A stretch of DNA of 64,000 nt from Clostridia bacterium (GCA_017405765.1 JAFQZS010000018.1:32864-96863); one strand, 5' to 3'; counted from the first letter of the stretch, positions 28,787-38,975 are shown. Made by a program: numbers and translations. Notes: generated by a model from the letters alone, not told the origin.

Positions 28787-29776
28787 TTAAAGCATTTTTG
28801 CACGCAGAGTTTCACCGTCGAGCGGGGAAATAAGAGCCGGCGGGATATCAAGTACGCTCTTTGCGCCGAAGTCTCCCTTCTTAGCAAGTCTGTAAGCCGC
28901 GCGCGCATATGCTACAAGTACGCTCGATGTAAATTCGGGGTTTGAGTCGAGCTTTAAGGAATATTCGATTATATGCTTTGTTTGTAAGTTTTCGCCTGTG
29001 CGTCCGCTGCGTATTACGAAACCGCCGTGGGGCATTGCGCTGTGGTCGCGCTTCAACTCCTCCAGCGAGATAAAATGCACCGTAGTGTCGTAATCGGAGA
29101 AATAGTTCGGCATATTCTTTATTTCGGCTTCAACGCGCGCCGCGTCGGCGCCTTCCTTTAATACGACGAAGCATTCGCGCAAATGTTTCTGGCGTGTTGT
29201 TAGCTCGGGATTTTCGCCGCTCTTTACGGCTTCAAGCGCAGACTCTACAGGTATAGTATACTGCTTTGCGTCGAGTACGCCTTCAACGCGGCGTATCGCG
29301 TCGGAATGGCCCTGGCTTATGCCCTTGCCCCAGAACGTGTAGTCCTTGCCTTCGGGCAGCACGGCCTGAGCATATACTCGGTTTAATGAGAAAAGCCCCG
29401 GATCCCATCCTACGCTGATTATCGAGGTGTGTCCCGTTTCCTTGGCAGCTGCGTCTACAGAGGCAAAATATTCGGGTATTCTTGCATGAGTGTCAAAACT
29501 GTCTATCGTGTTGAAAAGACGCGCGTAAACGGGACCCTGCTTCGGAAGATCGGTCGCCGATCCGCCGCAGAGTATGAGTACGTCCACTTTATCTTTATAT
29601 GATGCAGCATCATCCGTCGATGCGACCGGCACGCCTTCTGTGAGAAGCGAGAGCGTCTTCGGATCGCGTCTTGTAAATACAACGGAAAGCTCCGTGTCCT
29701 TGTGCTGCCTTACGGCGAGTTCAACTCCGCGGCCGATGTTGCCGTAGCCTAAAATGCCTATTCTTATTTTTTCCAT
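28787..29776 (-). CDS. ddh: meso-Diaminopimelate dehydrogenase
   Basis: 329 residues from ATG 29776 (AGGAGG 8 bp upstream). It has an NADPH-binding N-terminus, IRIGILGYGNIGRGVELAV, and the substrate region CGGSATDLPKQGPVYARLFNTIDSFDTH, SVGWDPGLFSLNR, followed by WGKGISQGHSDAIRR. It makes meso-diaminopimelate in one step from tetrahydrodipicolinate with ammonia, feeding lysine and peptidoglycan. This route is common in clostridia. Confidence 0.94.
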   Translation of the reverse strand: MEKIRIGILGYGNIGRGVELAVRQHKDTELSVVFTRRDPKTLSLLTEGVPVASTDDAASYKDKVDVLILCGGSATDLPKQGPVYARLFNTIDSFDTHARIPEYFASVDAAAKETGHTSIISVGWDPGLFSLNRVYAQAVLPEGKDYTFWGKGISQGHSDAIRRVEGVLDAKQYTIPVESALEAVKSGENPELTTRQKHLRECFVVLKEGADAARVEAEIKNMPNYFSDYDTTVHFISLEELKRDHSAMPHGGFVIRSGRTGENLQTKHIIEYSLKLDSNPEFTSSVLVAYARAAYRLAKKGDFGAKSVLDIPPALISPLDGETLRAKML

Positions 29777-30066
29777 AGAAAACCTCCTGATTGTTTGACG
29801 TCCTTTTCGGAGCATACTTTTGTATATTTTTATTATTGTTTATATTATATAGTAAGCTTAACGCTTACGGCAATACTTTTTAAGGCTGAACATATTAAGA
29901 AAACATATAGGGGCGTTTGGAGCTTGAGCTCCTTATCATTTGCCTCTCCGAGCTTTCAAGACAGAGACGAAAAAAGCGGTCGTTTTATTGCTTCTTTCTA
30001 TCGCCGCGCAGGCAAACGGAAAACCCAAAGACGCCTTTTTACTGCGGCGCTTTAATTCAAACGCTC
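29777..30066. other. Intergenic region, AT-rich then featureless
   Basis: The ddh promoter probably lies in the AT-rich part at 29820-29860. I recognised no gene or RNA in the remainder. Confidence 0.4.
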
Positions 30067-30543
30067 CTATTTATGATAGCTTTCATGCGCGTTTATTTTA
30101 AACGCGCGGTATATCTGCTCAAGCAGTACAACACGGCAGAGCTGATGAGGCAGCGTCATTTTCGATACGGAGAGGCGAAGATCGCTTCTTTTTTTTATGT
30201 CTTCATAAAGCCCGTGCGACGAGCCTATAATAAAATTTATGCGCGAGGAGCCGCCTGTCATAAGCACGGCTATTCTTTCGGCAAAGACTTCGCTGGTAAG
30301 CTCGCCGCCTTCAATGCACATTGCAACGTTATATCCTTTTGATATATGCTTCTCTATCTGCTTTGCCTCCGAAAGAAGAGCGGCTCGAATTGCAGCCTGC
30401 GAGCTTTCGTCTGACACGCGCGCTTCCGGAAGCTCCACTATATTTATTTTGCAATAAGCCGAGAGACGTTTTTCATATTCCCGCATCGCATCGGAGTAGA
30501 ATTTTTCACTCATTCTTCCCAATGCAATAATATTTATGTGCAT
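30067..30543 (-). CDS. rlmH: 23S rRNA pseudouridine-1915 methyltransferase RlmH
   Basis: 158 residues from ATG 30543, overlapping the walJ stop by one base (TGATG). MHINIIALGRMSEKFYSDAMREY opens the protein as in RlmH, and the SPOUT methyltransferase knot is seen in FIIGSSHGLYED and LSVSKMTLPHQLCRVVLLEQIYRA. It methylates Psi1915 in helix 69 of 23S rRNA. It is a frequent neighbour of walJ. Confidence 0.95.
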   Translation of the reverse strand: MHINIIALGRMSEKFYSDAMREYEKRLSAYCKINIVELPEARVSDESSQAAIRAALLSEAKQIEKHISKGYNVAMCIEGGELTSEVFAERIAVLMTGGSSRINFIIGSSHGLYEDIKKRSDLRLSVSKMTLPHQLCRVVLLEQIYRAFKINAHESYHK

Positions 30544-31334
30544 CAAACCGTTATCGCCTCGCTTATAAATGCGGCGGGCGAAACGAAAAGACGCACGTCC
30601 TCGCCGTCATTTATACCGTTTTCTTTTAACGCTGTCTTTCCTGTGCCGTATGCCAGCGACGGCATGTTGTTTTCACGCGAAAGATGGCCTAGCATGGCCC
30701 ATGTCGTACCCATCCGGACACTGTGCGCCAAAAAGGCGGCGCAGTCGTCGTTTGAAAGATGACCGCGTTTACCCGCCACCCTGCGTTTAAGACTTTCGGG
30801 ATAATGTCCCGAAAAGAGCATGTCTATGTCATGGTTGGATTCTATGTAGAGTGCATCGCATCCCGAAAGCGCATTTGATACAGTGCGGCTTATATGTCCG
30901 AGGTCTGAGGCATAGCCAAGCTTTTTAAGCGTTTTTTCGTCGCGAAACACAAACCCAAGCGGATCGGCCGCATCGTGAGGAGTGCGAAAGGGCGTAATTT
31001 CAATATCGCCCAACGTAAAGGCAGTATTTTCGGCTATGATGTGCGCGCCGCCCGATACTCTGTCCGATATGGGCATTGAATACAGCGTGCTTTCGTTTAC
31101 AAAAAGCGGTATATTATATTTTCGGCACAAAACGTCTACGCCCTTTATATGATCGTTGTGCTCATGCGTAATAAGAAGCGCGTCTATATCGGCGGGGTCC
31201 TCTCCCAGCGAGCGAAGCGCCTCTGTTATTCGCTTGCAGCTTACGCCCGCATCTACAAGTATACGCGTGCGTCCGTCTGTTATGAATGAAGAGTTTCCCG
31301 TACTTCCGGAAAAAAGAGTTTGAAAGGTCAGCAT
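30543..31334 (-). CDS. walJ: WalJ (YycJ) metallo-beta-lactamase-fold hydrolase
   Basis: 263 residues. The MBL metal site is HEHNDHIKG at about residue 57, opening with FSGSTGNSSFI as in YycJ. In B. subtilis and S. aureus walJ ends the walRKHI operon and may be a nuclease linked to cell division; here it has its own promoter and pairs with rlmH about 6 kb away. Confidence 0.92.
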   Translation of the reverse strand: MLTFQTLFSGSTGNSSFITDGRTRILVDAGVSCKRITEALRSLGEDPADIDALLITHEHNDHIKGVDVLCRKYNIPLFVNESTLYSMPISDRVSGGAHIIAENTAFTLGDIEITPFRTPHDAADPLGFVFRDEKTLKKLGYASDLGHISRTVSNALSGCDALYIESNHDIDMLFSGHYPESLKRRVAGKRGHLSNDDCAAFLAHSVRMGTTWAMLGHLSRENNMPSLAYGTGKTALKENGINDGEDVRLFVSPAAFISEAITV

Positions 31335-31386
31335 TATATTCTCCTATGGCAAAGAGTATTCGGAAATTTTTGCCGCTGCTTTTTAT

Positions 31387-31415
31387 ATTATAATAAAAAG
31401 ATATCCTTTTGTCAT
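31387..31415 (-). promoter_or_regulatory. Promoter of walJ-rlmH
   Basis: Minus strand ATGACA (31415-31410), 17 bp, TATAAT (31392-31387), about 50 bp before walJ. Confidence 0.65.
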
Positions 31416-31565
31416 GCCCTTTAAAAAATAAGTTGCATATTTATAAAGGCAATACGAGATCTTATGCACATGCCTTGCGTTAAAACTGTACGTAAGATCC
31501 TTCGGCGCGTTTGCGCCTATCAGATGAAAAGAACCCTCAAAGCGAAACCGCAAAAACAAAAAAAC

Positions 31566-31593
31566 ACAGGCGAAGCAGTCGCGCTTCGCCTGT
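31566..31593 (-). terminator. Terminator of the arginine operon
   Basis: ACAGGCGAAGC / GCTTCGCCTGT with a 6-base loop, followed on the minus strand by GTTTTTTTGTTTTTG. It lies 12 bp past the last gene. Confidence 0.88.
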
Positions 31594-31604
31594 CTACATA
31601 ATCC

Positions 31605-32093
31605 CTAATATCCAAACTTCTCGTTTAAGGAGTCGTCGTTCTTTATCCAATCGGACACGTTTATCTCCTCGTATTCGTTTTCACCGCGTCTGAATACTAT
31701 CGTTTCTATGCCCGCGTTTATTATCATGCGCTTGCACATCTGGCAGGAGTTCGCGTCGCTTACAAGCTCGCCCGTCTGCGCGTAAAACCCCACTACGTAC
31801 ATCGTCGCGCCTATCATGAGATCGCGCGCGGCGGCGATTATCGCGTTCGCCTCGGCGTGTACGCTGCGGCACATCTCGTATCGTTCGCCGCGCGGTATGT
31901 TCATCTTCTCGCGGAGGCAGAAGCCGAGATCGCAGCAGTTTTCGCGTCCTCTCGGCGCGCCGGTGTAGCCCGTCGAGATTATCTGGTCGTGCTTAACTAT
32001 TATCGCGCCGTAGTTGCGTCTGAGGCACGTGCCGCGCGAAGCTACGGTCTGCGCGATATCGAGATAATAATTCGTTTTGTCGCGTCTGTTCAT
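31605..32093 (-). CDS. dCMP deaminase (ComEB-like)
   Basis: 162 residues. Zinc site: SVHAEANAI (His and catalytic Glu) and SCQMCKRM (two Cys). An N-terminal segment CLRRNYGAIIVKHDQII and a CxxC-type insertion DLGFCLREK match deoxycytidylate deaminases, which turn dCMP to dUMP for thymidylate synthesis. It is the last gene of the arginine cluster, 39 bp after argF, with no metabolic link to arginine. Confidence 0.9.
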   Translation of the reverse strand: MNRRDKTNYYLDIAQTVASRGTCLRRNYGAIIVKHDQIISTGYTGAPRGRENCCDLGFCLREKMNIPRGERYEMCRSVHAEANAIIAAARDLMIGATMYVVGFYAQTGELVSDANSCQMCKRMIINAGIETIVFRRGENEYEEINVSDWIKNDDSLNEKFGY

Positions 32094-32132
32094 AACGGCG
32101 ATACCTCCCTTCGGCGCCTTTCAAAATAGCTT

Positions 32133-33041
32133 TTACGCCATCAGCTTAACCATAACGGCCTTCTGGGCATGGAGACGATTCTCCGCTTCGTCGAATATCT
32201 CGCCCGCGTGCGCCTCGATTACTTCGTCGGTTATCTCCTGGCCGCGCTTTGCGGGCAGGCAGTGCTGCACCATAGCGTCGGGCTTCGCATACTTCATGAC
32301 CTCGGCGTTTATCTGGAACACCTTAAACGCGCGGTTGCGCTCCTCGACCTCGGCCTCCATGCCCATGCTCGCCCATACGTCGGTGTATAATACGTCGGCG
32401 TCCTTCGCCGCCTTCGCGATATCGCTCGTCACAAGAAGCTTGTTTCCATAGCTCTTTGCAAAATCAAGCACGCTCTTGTCGGGCTGATACGCGTCGGGAG
32501 TTGCAATGGCAACGTCCATGCCCGCCTTGAGGCAGCCCACGATAAGCGAATTCGCCATGTTGTTCGCGCCGTCGCCGATGAACGTAAGCTTGCGTCCGTC
32601 AAAACCGCCCTTATGCTCGCGTATCGTCTGAAGGTCGGCCAATACCTGGCACGGATGAGCAAAGTCGGTAAGTCCGTTGATTATCGGGATAGAGCCGTAC
32701 TTCGCAAGATTTTCCACCTCGTCCTGGCCGTAAGTGCGTATCATAATGCCGTCCAAAAATCTCGAAAGCGTGCGCGCCGTGTCCTGCACGGGCTCGCCGC
32801 GTCCTATCTGAAGGTCGTTCTTTGACAGAAAGAGCGCCTGGCCGCCCAACTGATACATACCCACCTCAAACGAGACTCTCGTGCGCGTAGAGGACTTCTG
32901 AAATATCATGCCGAGGCTCTTGCCTTTAAGATAATGATGCTCCACGCCCGCTTTCTGCTTCTTTTTAAGCTCGTCGGCAAGCTCGAGTATCTCGAATATC
33001 TCATCCTTTGACAGGTCTAAAAGCTTTAATAAATGTTTCAT
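32133..33041 (-). CDS. argF: Ornithine carbamoyltransferase
   Basis: 302 residues. Carbamoyl-phosphate site SSSTRTRVSFE and the ornithine-site HCLPAKRG near the C-terminus are intact. It forms citrulline from ornithine and carbamoyl phosphate. The biosynthetic (ArgF) assignment follows from its place 15 bp after argD among synthesis genes. Confidence 0.95.
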   Translation of the reverse strand: MKHLLKLLDLSKDEIFEILELADELKKKQKAGVEHHYLKGKSLGMIFQKSSTRTRVSFEVGMYQLGGQALFLSKNDLQIGRGEPVQDTARTLSRFLDGIMIRTYGQDEVENLAKYGSIPIINGLTDFAHPCQVLADLQTIREHKGGFDGRKLTFIGDGANNMANSLIVGCLKAGMDVAIATPDAYQPDKSVLDFAKSYGNKLLVTSDIAKAAKDADVLYTDVWASMGMEAEVEERNRAFKVFQINAEVMKYAKPDAMVQHCLPAKRGQEITDEVIEAHAGEIFDEAENRLHAQKAVMVKLMA

Positions 33042-33056
33042 CGTGCGTTCCTCCCG

Positions 33057-34247
33057 TTATTTTATCTGCGAAAGTACCTTCTTTATTATTTCAAATCCCG
33101 CGTCGATATCCTCGTAGGATATCGTAAGCGGCGGCAGAAGTCTTAACGTATCGCTTCCCGCGGTGAGTGCAAGCAGCCCCGCGTCGATAAGCTTCGCGCA
33201 GAGCTCCTTATGCGCCATGCCCTCCACCTTTACGCCTATCATAAGGCCGAGGCCGCGCGTTTCGGTGAGATGAGCGTCGCCCAAATCCGCTATCTTCTCT
33301 CTTATATAATCGCCCTTTTTCAATACTTCGCTTAAGAATTCCGGCTTAGACACGCGCGAAAGCACGACGAGCGCGCCCGCGCTGACTATCGGATTTCCGC
33401 CGAACGTGGTAGCGTGAGTGCCGGGGCCCAAAACGTCCTTAAGATGCTCGCCGCAGAGCATTGCGCCTATCGGAAGACCGCCGCCGAGACCCTTTGCAAG
33501 CGTTACGACGTCGGGCTTTTCGGGCAGATATTCGCTTGCGAGAAGCTTGCCCGTGCGCGCGACACCTGTCTGCACCTCGTCGGCTATGACGAGAATATCG
33601 TTCTTACGCGCGATCTTGAATACTTCGCTTACGAATTCGGGCTTCAGCGGATTTACTCCGCCCTCGCCCTGAACTACCTCTATCATTATCGCGCATACCG
33701 TCTTGTCAACGGCAGCGCGAAGCGCCTCTATGTCGTTCGCGGGCGTATATTTAAAGCCCTCGGTGAACGGGAAGAAGAAGTTGTGGAAAACGTCCTGTCC
33801 CGTTGCGGCAAGCGTTGTCACGGTGCGTCCGTGGAACGAATTCTTTAGCGTGATTATCGTATGTCTGCCTGCTCCGTACTTGTCGAAGCTGTATTTTCTC
33901 GCAAGCTTTATTGCGCCCTCGTTAGTCTCGCCGCCGCCGTTCGCAAAGAACACGCGCGAAAAGCCCGTAAGTCGCGTAAGCGTTTCGGCAAGCTCTACGT
34001 TTACATCGCTGTAATAAAGGTTCGACACGTGGTTGAGCCTGTGCGCCTGCGCTGACACGGCGTCGGCCCATTCGTCGTCGCAAAATCCCAAAGAATTTAC
34101 GCCGATGCCGCTCGCAAAGTCGATATATTCGCGCCCGTCGGTGTCGAAAAGGCGCGCGCCCTTACCCGACGCCGCGCATAAGGGAAAGCGGCCGTAAGTA
34201 TTCATAAGGGAATTGTCTGCAATTTTTTTAATATCGTTAAAGCTCAT
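33057..34247 (-). CDS. argD: Acetylornithine aminotransferase
   Basis: 396 residues, class-III PLP aminotransferase. PLP Lys is in TLAKGLGGGLPIGA, with FANGGGETNEGAIKLAR and VVQGEGGVNPL upstream. It transaminates N-acetylglutamate semialdehyde to N-acetylornithine. It is 25 bp after argB. Confidence 0.94.
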   Translation of the reverse strand: MSFNDIKKIADNSLMNTYGRFPLCAASGKGARLFDTDGREYIDFASGIGVNSLGFCDDEWADAVSAQAHRLNHVSNLYYSDVNVELAETLTRLTGFSRVFFANGGGETNEGAIKLARKYSFDKYGAGRHTIITLKNSFHGRTVTTLAATGQDVFHNFFFPFTEGFKYTPANDIEALRAAVDKTVCAIMIEVVQGEGGVNPLKPEFVSEVFKIARKNDILVIADEVQTGVARTGKLLASEYLPEKPDVVTLAKGLGGGLPIGAMLCGEHLKDVLGPGTHATTFGGNPIVSAGALVVLSRVSKPEFLSEVLKKGDYIREKIADLGDAHLTETRGLGLMIGVKVEGMAHKELCAKLIDAGLLALTAGSDTLRLLPPLTISYEDIDAGFEIIKKVLSQIK

Positions 34248-34272
34248 TTCAACTCACATCCTGTTTTTTATC

Positions 34273-35142
34273 CTATTCGTTTATGAACATCGTTCCGATG
34301 CCCTCGTCGGACAAAAGCTCCACAAGTATGGAATGGCGCTCGCGTCCGTCTATGATATGCGTGCGATTTACGCCGCCCTTCATGGCGTTCACGCAGCAGT
34401 CTATCTTCGGTATCATTCCGCCGGAGATTATGCCCTCGGCCTTCAGCGCGTCTACCTCGTGTGCGCGCACTACGGGAATAAGCGTGCTTTCGTCGTCCTT
34501 GTCGCGCAAAAGTCCCTTTATATCGGTAAGAAGTATCAGCTTTTCCGCGCCCAGCGCAATGGCTATCTCCGCCGCCGCCGTGTCCGCGTTTATGTTGTAG
34601 GCGCTGCCGTCGTCCACGCCCGCCGCTATCGTGGCGATTATCGGAACGTAGCCGCCGTCGCGCGCCGTGATTATAACGTCGGGGTCGACCTTTGTAATAT
34701 CGCCCACGAAGCCGTAGTCAACGCCGTCCTTCGAGAGCCGCTTTGCCCTGAGCATATTGCCGTCAAGTCCCGAAAGGCCCATTGCCTTGCCGCCGCGCTG
34801 CTCTATTAAACTTACGAGCTCCTTGTTGACCTTGCCGCAGAGCACCATCTTCACTATATCCATAGTCTCCGCGTCCGTATAGCGAAGACCGTTTATGAAC
34901 TTGCTCTCCTTGCCCACGCGGCTGAGCATCTGATTTATCTCGGGGCCGCCGCCGTGCACGAGCACGATATGAATGCCTACTAGCGACAGAAGCACGATAT
35001 CGCTTATAACGTCGTATTTGAGCTGTTCGCTCACCATTGCGTTGCCGCCGTATTTGACTACGATGGTCTTGCCCCTAAACTGCTGTATATAAGGTATCGC
35101 CTGAACGAGCGTGTTGGAACGCTCCAAAGACATATCCGACAT
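34273..35142 (-). CDS. argB: Acetylglutamate kinase
   Basis: 289 residues from ATG 35142, with GGAGGT 8 bp upstream. VKYGGNAM, VLVHGGGPEIN and AEGIISGGMIPKIDCC are the amino-acid kinase substrate and ATP loops. It phosphorylates N-acetylglutamate; in organisms with cyclic synthesis this is the arginine-inhibited step. 24 bp after argJ. Confidence 0.95.
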   Translation of the reverse strand: MSDMSLERSNTLVQAIPYIQQFRGKTIVVKYGGNAMVSEQLKYDVISDIVLLSLVGIHIVLVHGGGPEINQMLSRVGKESKFINGLRYTDAETMDIVKMVLCGKVNKELVSLIEQRGGKAMGLSGLDGNMLRAKRLSKDGVDYGFVGDITKVDPDVIITARDGGYVPIIATIAAGVDDGSAYNINADTAAAEIAIALGAEKLILLTDIKGLLRDKDDESTLIPVVRAHEVDALKAEGIISGGMIPKIDCCVNAMKGGVNRTHIIDGRERHSILVELLSDEGIGTMFINE

Positions 35143-35166
35143 AATTATTACCTCCAAATCAACAAA

Positions 35167-36387
35167 TCACGTTCTGTAATCGCCGTTTATCCTGACGTAC
35201 TCGTAGCTTAAGTCGCAGCCGAAAGCCGAGCCCTTCGCCTCTCCGTCCGAAAGGTCCACGAGCACCTTTATCTCGTTCTCTAAAAGTATTTCCTTAGCCT
35301 TTTCCTCGGAAAAATCGACGCCCTGTCCGTTCTCGCATACGAGAATGGTCCCCTTCGGGGACGAAAGCTCGATCTTTACGCGCTCCACCTTAAGCGGCGC
35401 ATCGGCGTAGCCCAGCGCGCAGAGTATTCTGCCCCAGTTCGCGTCCGCTCCGAAAAAGGCTGTCTTTACGAGCGACGAATTGATGACCGATTTTGCAAGC
35501 GCGCGCGCCGTAAGCTCGTCGGGAGCGTTTGAAATTTCGCATTCTATGAGCTTAGTCGCGCCCTCGCCGTCCTTCGCCATGTTTTTGCAAAGTACGGTGC
35601 AGACTGACAAAAGCGCCTCTTTGAACGCGTCGAAATCGGCGCCCGGCGCCGTGATCTTTGCGTTTTCGGCCATGCCGCTCGCCATTATCGCCACGGTATC
35701 GTTAGTGCTCGTGTCGCCGTCGACACTAACGCAGTTGAACGTGCGGTCGGTCACGCCGCGAAGCGCCGCTTCGAGCATCTCGGACGATATGGCTGCGTCC
35801 GTCGTTAAAAAGCAGAGCATCGTCGCCATTTTGGGGCTTATCATTCCGGAGCCCTTCGCCATGCCGCCTATGCGCGCCGTCTTGCCCGAAAGCTCGAATT
35901 CAACGGCCGCTTCCTTTTTGAACGTGTCCGTCGTCATTATCGCGGCGGCCGCGTCCGACGCGCCCTTTTCGTCGGCCGTAAGGCGCGACGCGAGCACGGG
36001 CATTCCCGATTCGACGAACTCGACCTTCAAGGGCTGTCCGATAACGCCCGTCGAAGCAACGATAACGTCGGAGGCGCTTATCCCCAGCGCCTTTGCGGCA
36101 GCGGCGCACATGCGGCGCGCCGCGTCCTCTCCGCCCGTCACGCAGGCGTTCGCGTTGCCCGAATTTGCGACGACGGCTCTGGCCTTTCCGTCGGAAAGAT
36201 TGTCCTTCGTCACATATATGGGCGCGCTTTTGACTTTGTTCGTAGTATAGAGCGCCGCCGCCGTACATTCTCTGTCGGCCGCGATGAGCGCAAGGTCAAA
36301 GCGCGACTTGTCTTTTCTTATTCCGCAGTGCATCCCCGCGGCACGAAATCCCTTTGCGGCGCAGACGCCGCCCGTTATTGTCTTCAT
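35167..36387 (-). CDS. argJ: Glutamate N-acetyltransferase / amino-acid acetyltransferase
   Basis: 406 residues. The self-cleavage site of ArgJ is in KGSGMISPKMATMLCFLTTD, where Thr after MA becomes the N-terminal nucleophile of the beta chain. It recycles acetyl from acetylornithine to glutamate. No separate argA was seen, so the bifunctional role is plausible. Confidence 0.94.
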   Translation of the reverse strand: MKTITGGVCAAKGFRAAGMHCGIRKDKSRFDLALIAADRECTAAALYTTNKVKSAPIYVTKDNLSDGKARAVVANSGNANACVTGGEDAARRMCAAAAKALGISASDVIVASTGVIGQPLKVEFVESGMPVLASRLTADEKGASDAAAAIMTTDTFKKEAAVEFELSGKTARIGGMAKGSGMISPKMATMLCFLTTDAAISSEMLEAALRGVTDRTFNCVSVDGDTSTNDTVAIMASGMAENAKITAPGADFDAFKEALLSVCTVLCKNMAKDGEGATKLIECEISNAPDELTARALAKSVINSSLVKTAFFGADANWGRILCALGYADAPLKVERVKIELSSPKGTILVCENGQGVDFSEEKAKEILLENEIKVLVDLSDGEAKGSAFGCDLSYEYVRINGDYRT

Positions 36388-36456
36388 GAGGACTCCCCCT
36401 TTTTCGGCTTTTTTCGTAACCCGGCCGTCAGTAAAACCATTTGTCCGCGCTTTTTA

Positions 36457-37488
36457 TTAAAACGCGGGCGGTATCATGCCTAGGCCCGCCGCCTCGTCGA
36501 AGCCGCAGATTATGTTCATGTTCTGTATCGCCTGGCCGGCAGCGCCCTTTACCATATTGTCTATAGCGGAAACGACGATGAGCTTGCCCGCCTCTTTGTC
36601 GCAGAAGAGCGAGATGTCGCAGTAGTTCGACATGCGCACTTCCTTCAAGTTCGTTATCTTGCCGAGCGGCAACACGCGCACGAAGCGCTCGTCTTTATAA
36701 AAGTCGGCGTAATACTTATATATCTCGTCGAGGCTGCCCTTCTTTATATCGGCGTAAACGGTCGATACGATGCCGCGGTTTATCGGCAGAAGGTGCGGCA
36801 CGAAGGTGATCTTTACGCTTTCGCCCGCTATCTTCGAGAGCGTCTGCTCTATTTCGGGCGTGTGGCGGTGATTAGCAACCTTGTAGGGAGCGAAGCTTTC
36901 GTTGCAGTCCGCGTAGTGGAGATTCTGCGAAAGGCCGCGGCCCGCGCCGGTCGTGCCGGACTTCGAATCGACGATTATGCCCTTCGTCTCGATAAAGCCG
37001 CCCTTTAACGCGGGAGCAAGCGCGAGCGCCGCGCTCGTCGGATAGCAGCCGGGGTTGCCCACGAGCTTATGCTTCTTTATCTCGTCGCGGAATATCTCAC
37101 AAAGGCCGTAAACGGCTTCCTTATGTATGTCGGGCACGTTGTATTCCTTGCCGTACCACTTCGTATATTCGTCGGCGCTGTCAAGTCTGAAATCGGCGCC
37201 CAGATCGATGAACACCTTGCCTGCGTCGAAGCACTTTCTGCCCATCTCCTCGGAAAGACCGTGCGGGAGCGAAGCGAACACGACGTCGCACTTCTTTATA
37301 ACGTCCTCCTGATTTCCTAGCGTCATGTCGTCTATCTCATAAAGCGAGGGATATATATCCGATATGGGCTTTCCCTCGAAGCTTACCGAGCTTATTGCCG
37401 CCACTTCCACGTCGGGATGGCACAAAAGGAGCCGAAGAAGCTCCACGCCCGCGTAACCCGTTGCGCCTATTATACCTGCTTTTATCAT
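36457..37488 (-). CDS. argC: N-acetyl-gamma-glutamyl-phosphate reductase
   Basis: 343 residues. GATGYAGVELLRLL is the NADPH-binding turn and GNPGCYPTSAALAL carries the catalytic Cys. It reduces acetylglutamyl phosphate to the semialdehyde. It overlaps argH by 4 bp. Confidence 0.95.
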   Translation of the reverse strand: MIKAGIIGATGYAGVELLRLLLCHPDVEVAAISSVSFEGKPISDIYPSLYEIDDMTLGNQEDVIKKCDVVFASLPHGLSEEMGRKCFDAGKVFIDLGADFRLDSADEYTKWYGKEYNVPDIHKEAVYGLCEIFRDEIKKHKLVGNPGCYPTSAALALAPALKGGFIETKGIIVDSKSGTTGAGRGLSQNLHYADCNESFAPYKVANHRHTPEIEQTLSKIAGESVKITFVPHLLPINRGIVSTVYADIKKGSLDEIYKYYADFYKDERFVRVLPLGKITNLKEVRMSNYCDISLFCDKEAGKLIVVSAIDNMVKGAAGQAIQNMNIICGFDEAAGLGMIPPAF

Positions 37489-38879
37489 TTTACGTCACCT
37501 CTCGTTTGTTTTTCCAAAAATGCCGAAATTATATCTATCTGCCTCTGAACCGACTCCGGCGCGGGGCCGCCCATGACCTTGCGCTCGTTTACGCAGGCTT
37601 CGAGCGATATAGCGCCGTAAACGTCGTCGGAAAACAGCGGGCTGTACTGCTTTAATTCATCTAAGCTGAGCTCCGAAAGGCCTATGCCGCGCTCGATGCA
37701 GACGTGGACGAGCTGCCCCACCACCTTATACGCGTCGCGGAAGGGAAGCCCCTTCTTAGCAAGATAGTCGGCGCAGTCGGTAGCGTTAGTAAAGCCGCCC
37801 GACGCCGCGCGGCGCATATTGTCTTGCTTTACGCGCATCGTTTCAAGCATCGGCGTGAATACGCGAAGGCACATCTTCACGGTGTCGACCGCGTCGAAGA
37901 ACGCCTCCTTGTCCTCCTGCATATCCTTGTTGTACGCAAGCGGCAGTCCTTTCATCATCGTCAGCAGCGTGATAAGCGAACCGTAAACGCGTCCCGTCTT
38001 GCCGCGCACGAGCTCCGCTATATCGGGATTTTTCTTCTGCGGCATTATCGACGAGCCCGTAGAATAAGCGTCGTCAAGCTCGATGAACGAGAACTCCGAC
38101 GAGCACCAAAGTATTATCTCCTCGGAAAAGCGCGACAGATGCATCATTACGATGGACAGAGCCGACGTAAGCTCCAAAAGATAATCGCGGTCACTTACGC
38201 CGTCGAGCGAATTTTTCGTTATGTCGGAAAAGCCGAGCTTTTCTGCAACGCTTTCGCGGTCTATGGGGAATGTCGAGGTCGCAAGCGCGCCGCTTCCCAG
38301 AGGCATTTCGTCCATACGGGCGTACGCGTCGTTGAGCCTCGTTATGTCGCGAGAGAACATCTGCGCGTAAGCCATAAGGTGGTGCGCGAACGTTATCGGC
38401 TGCGCGCGCTGAAGGTGCGTATATCCCGGCATGACGGTCAGGGTATGCTCACGCGAAAGCTTTACAAGCGTTGAAAGCAGCGACAGAAGCTGCGCGCGTA
38501 TACTTTCACATTCCTCGCGCGCGTACATACGCACGTCGAGCGCCACCTGATCGTTTCGGCTCCGCGCCGTATGGAGCTTTTTGCCCGCGGGCCCTATTTT
38601 TGCCGTAAGCAGGGCCTCCACATTCATGTGGATATCCTCTGCGTCGGCGGAAAGTATGGAGTCGTCGGCCTCTATTTCGGCCATTATCTCTTTAAGCCCC
38701 GCGCTTATCGCTTCGGCGTCTTCCTTCGTGATTATGCCCTGACGCGCGAGCATTGCCGCGTGCGCCAAAGAGCCCGTTATATCCTGTTTATACAGACGCT
38801 TGTCGAAGGATATCGACGAATTGAAGTCGTTTACGTCGCTGTCGATCTCCTTTTGAAAGCGTCCCGCCCACATTTTCAT
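37485..38879 (-). CDS. argH: Argininosuccinate lyase
   Basis: 464 residues. Signature GSSIMPQKKNPDIAELVRG holds the catalytic Ser; opening MKMWAGRFQKEIDSDVNDFN is family-typical. It splits argininosuccinate to arginine and fumarate. About 96 bp after argG. Confidence 0.96.
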   Translation of the reverse strand: MKMWAGRFQKEIDSDVNDFNSSISFDKRLYKQDITGSLAHAAMLARQGIITKEDAEAISAGLKEIMAEIEADDSILSADAEDIHMNVEALLTAKIGPAGKKLHTARSRNDQVALDVRMYAREECESIRAQLLSLLSTLVKLSREHTLTVMPGYTHLQRAQPITFAHHLMAYAQMFSRDITRLNDAYARMDEMPLGSGALATSTFPIDRESVAEKLGFSDITKNSLDGVSDRDYLLELTSALSIVMMHLSRFSEEIILWCSSEFSFIELDDAYSTGSSIMPQKKNPDIAELVRGKTGRVYGSLITLLTMMKGLPLAYNKDMQEDKEAFFDAVDTVKMCLRVFTPMLETMRVKQDNMRRAASGGFTNATDCADYLAKKGLPFRDAYKVVGQLVHVCIERGIGLSELSLDELKQYSPLFSDDVYGAISLEACVNERKVMGGPAPESVQRQIDIISAFLEKQTRGDVK

Positions 38880-38975
38880 AAGCTTTCTCCTATATTTTTA
38901 AGTTTTCTTCTATATAGGATAAGAGGCGAACGCGCCGCCTCTTACTTATATTCGAGTTTTTTTCCAAAACAGATC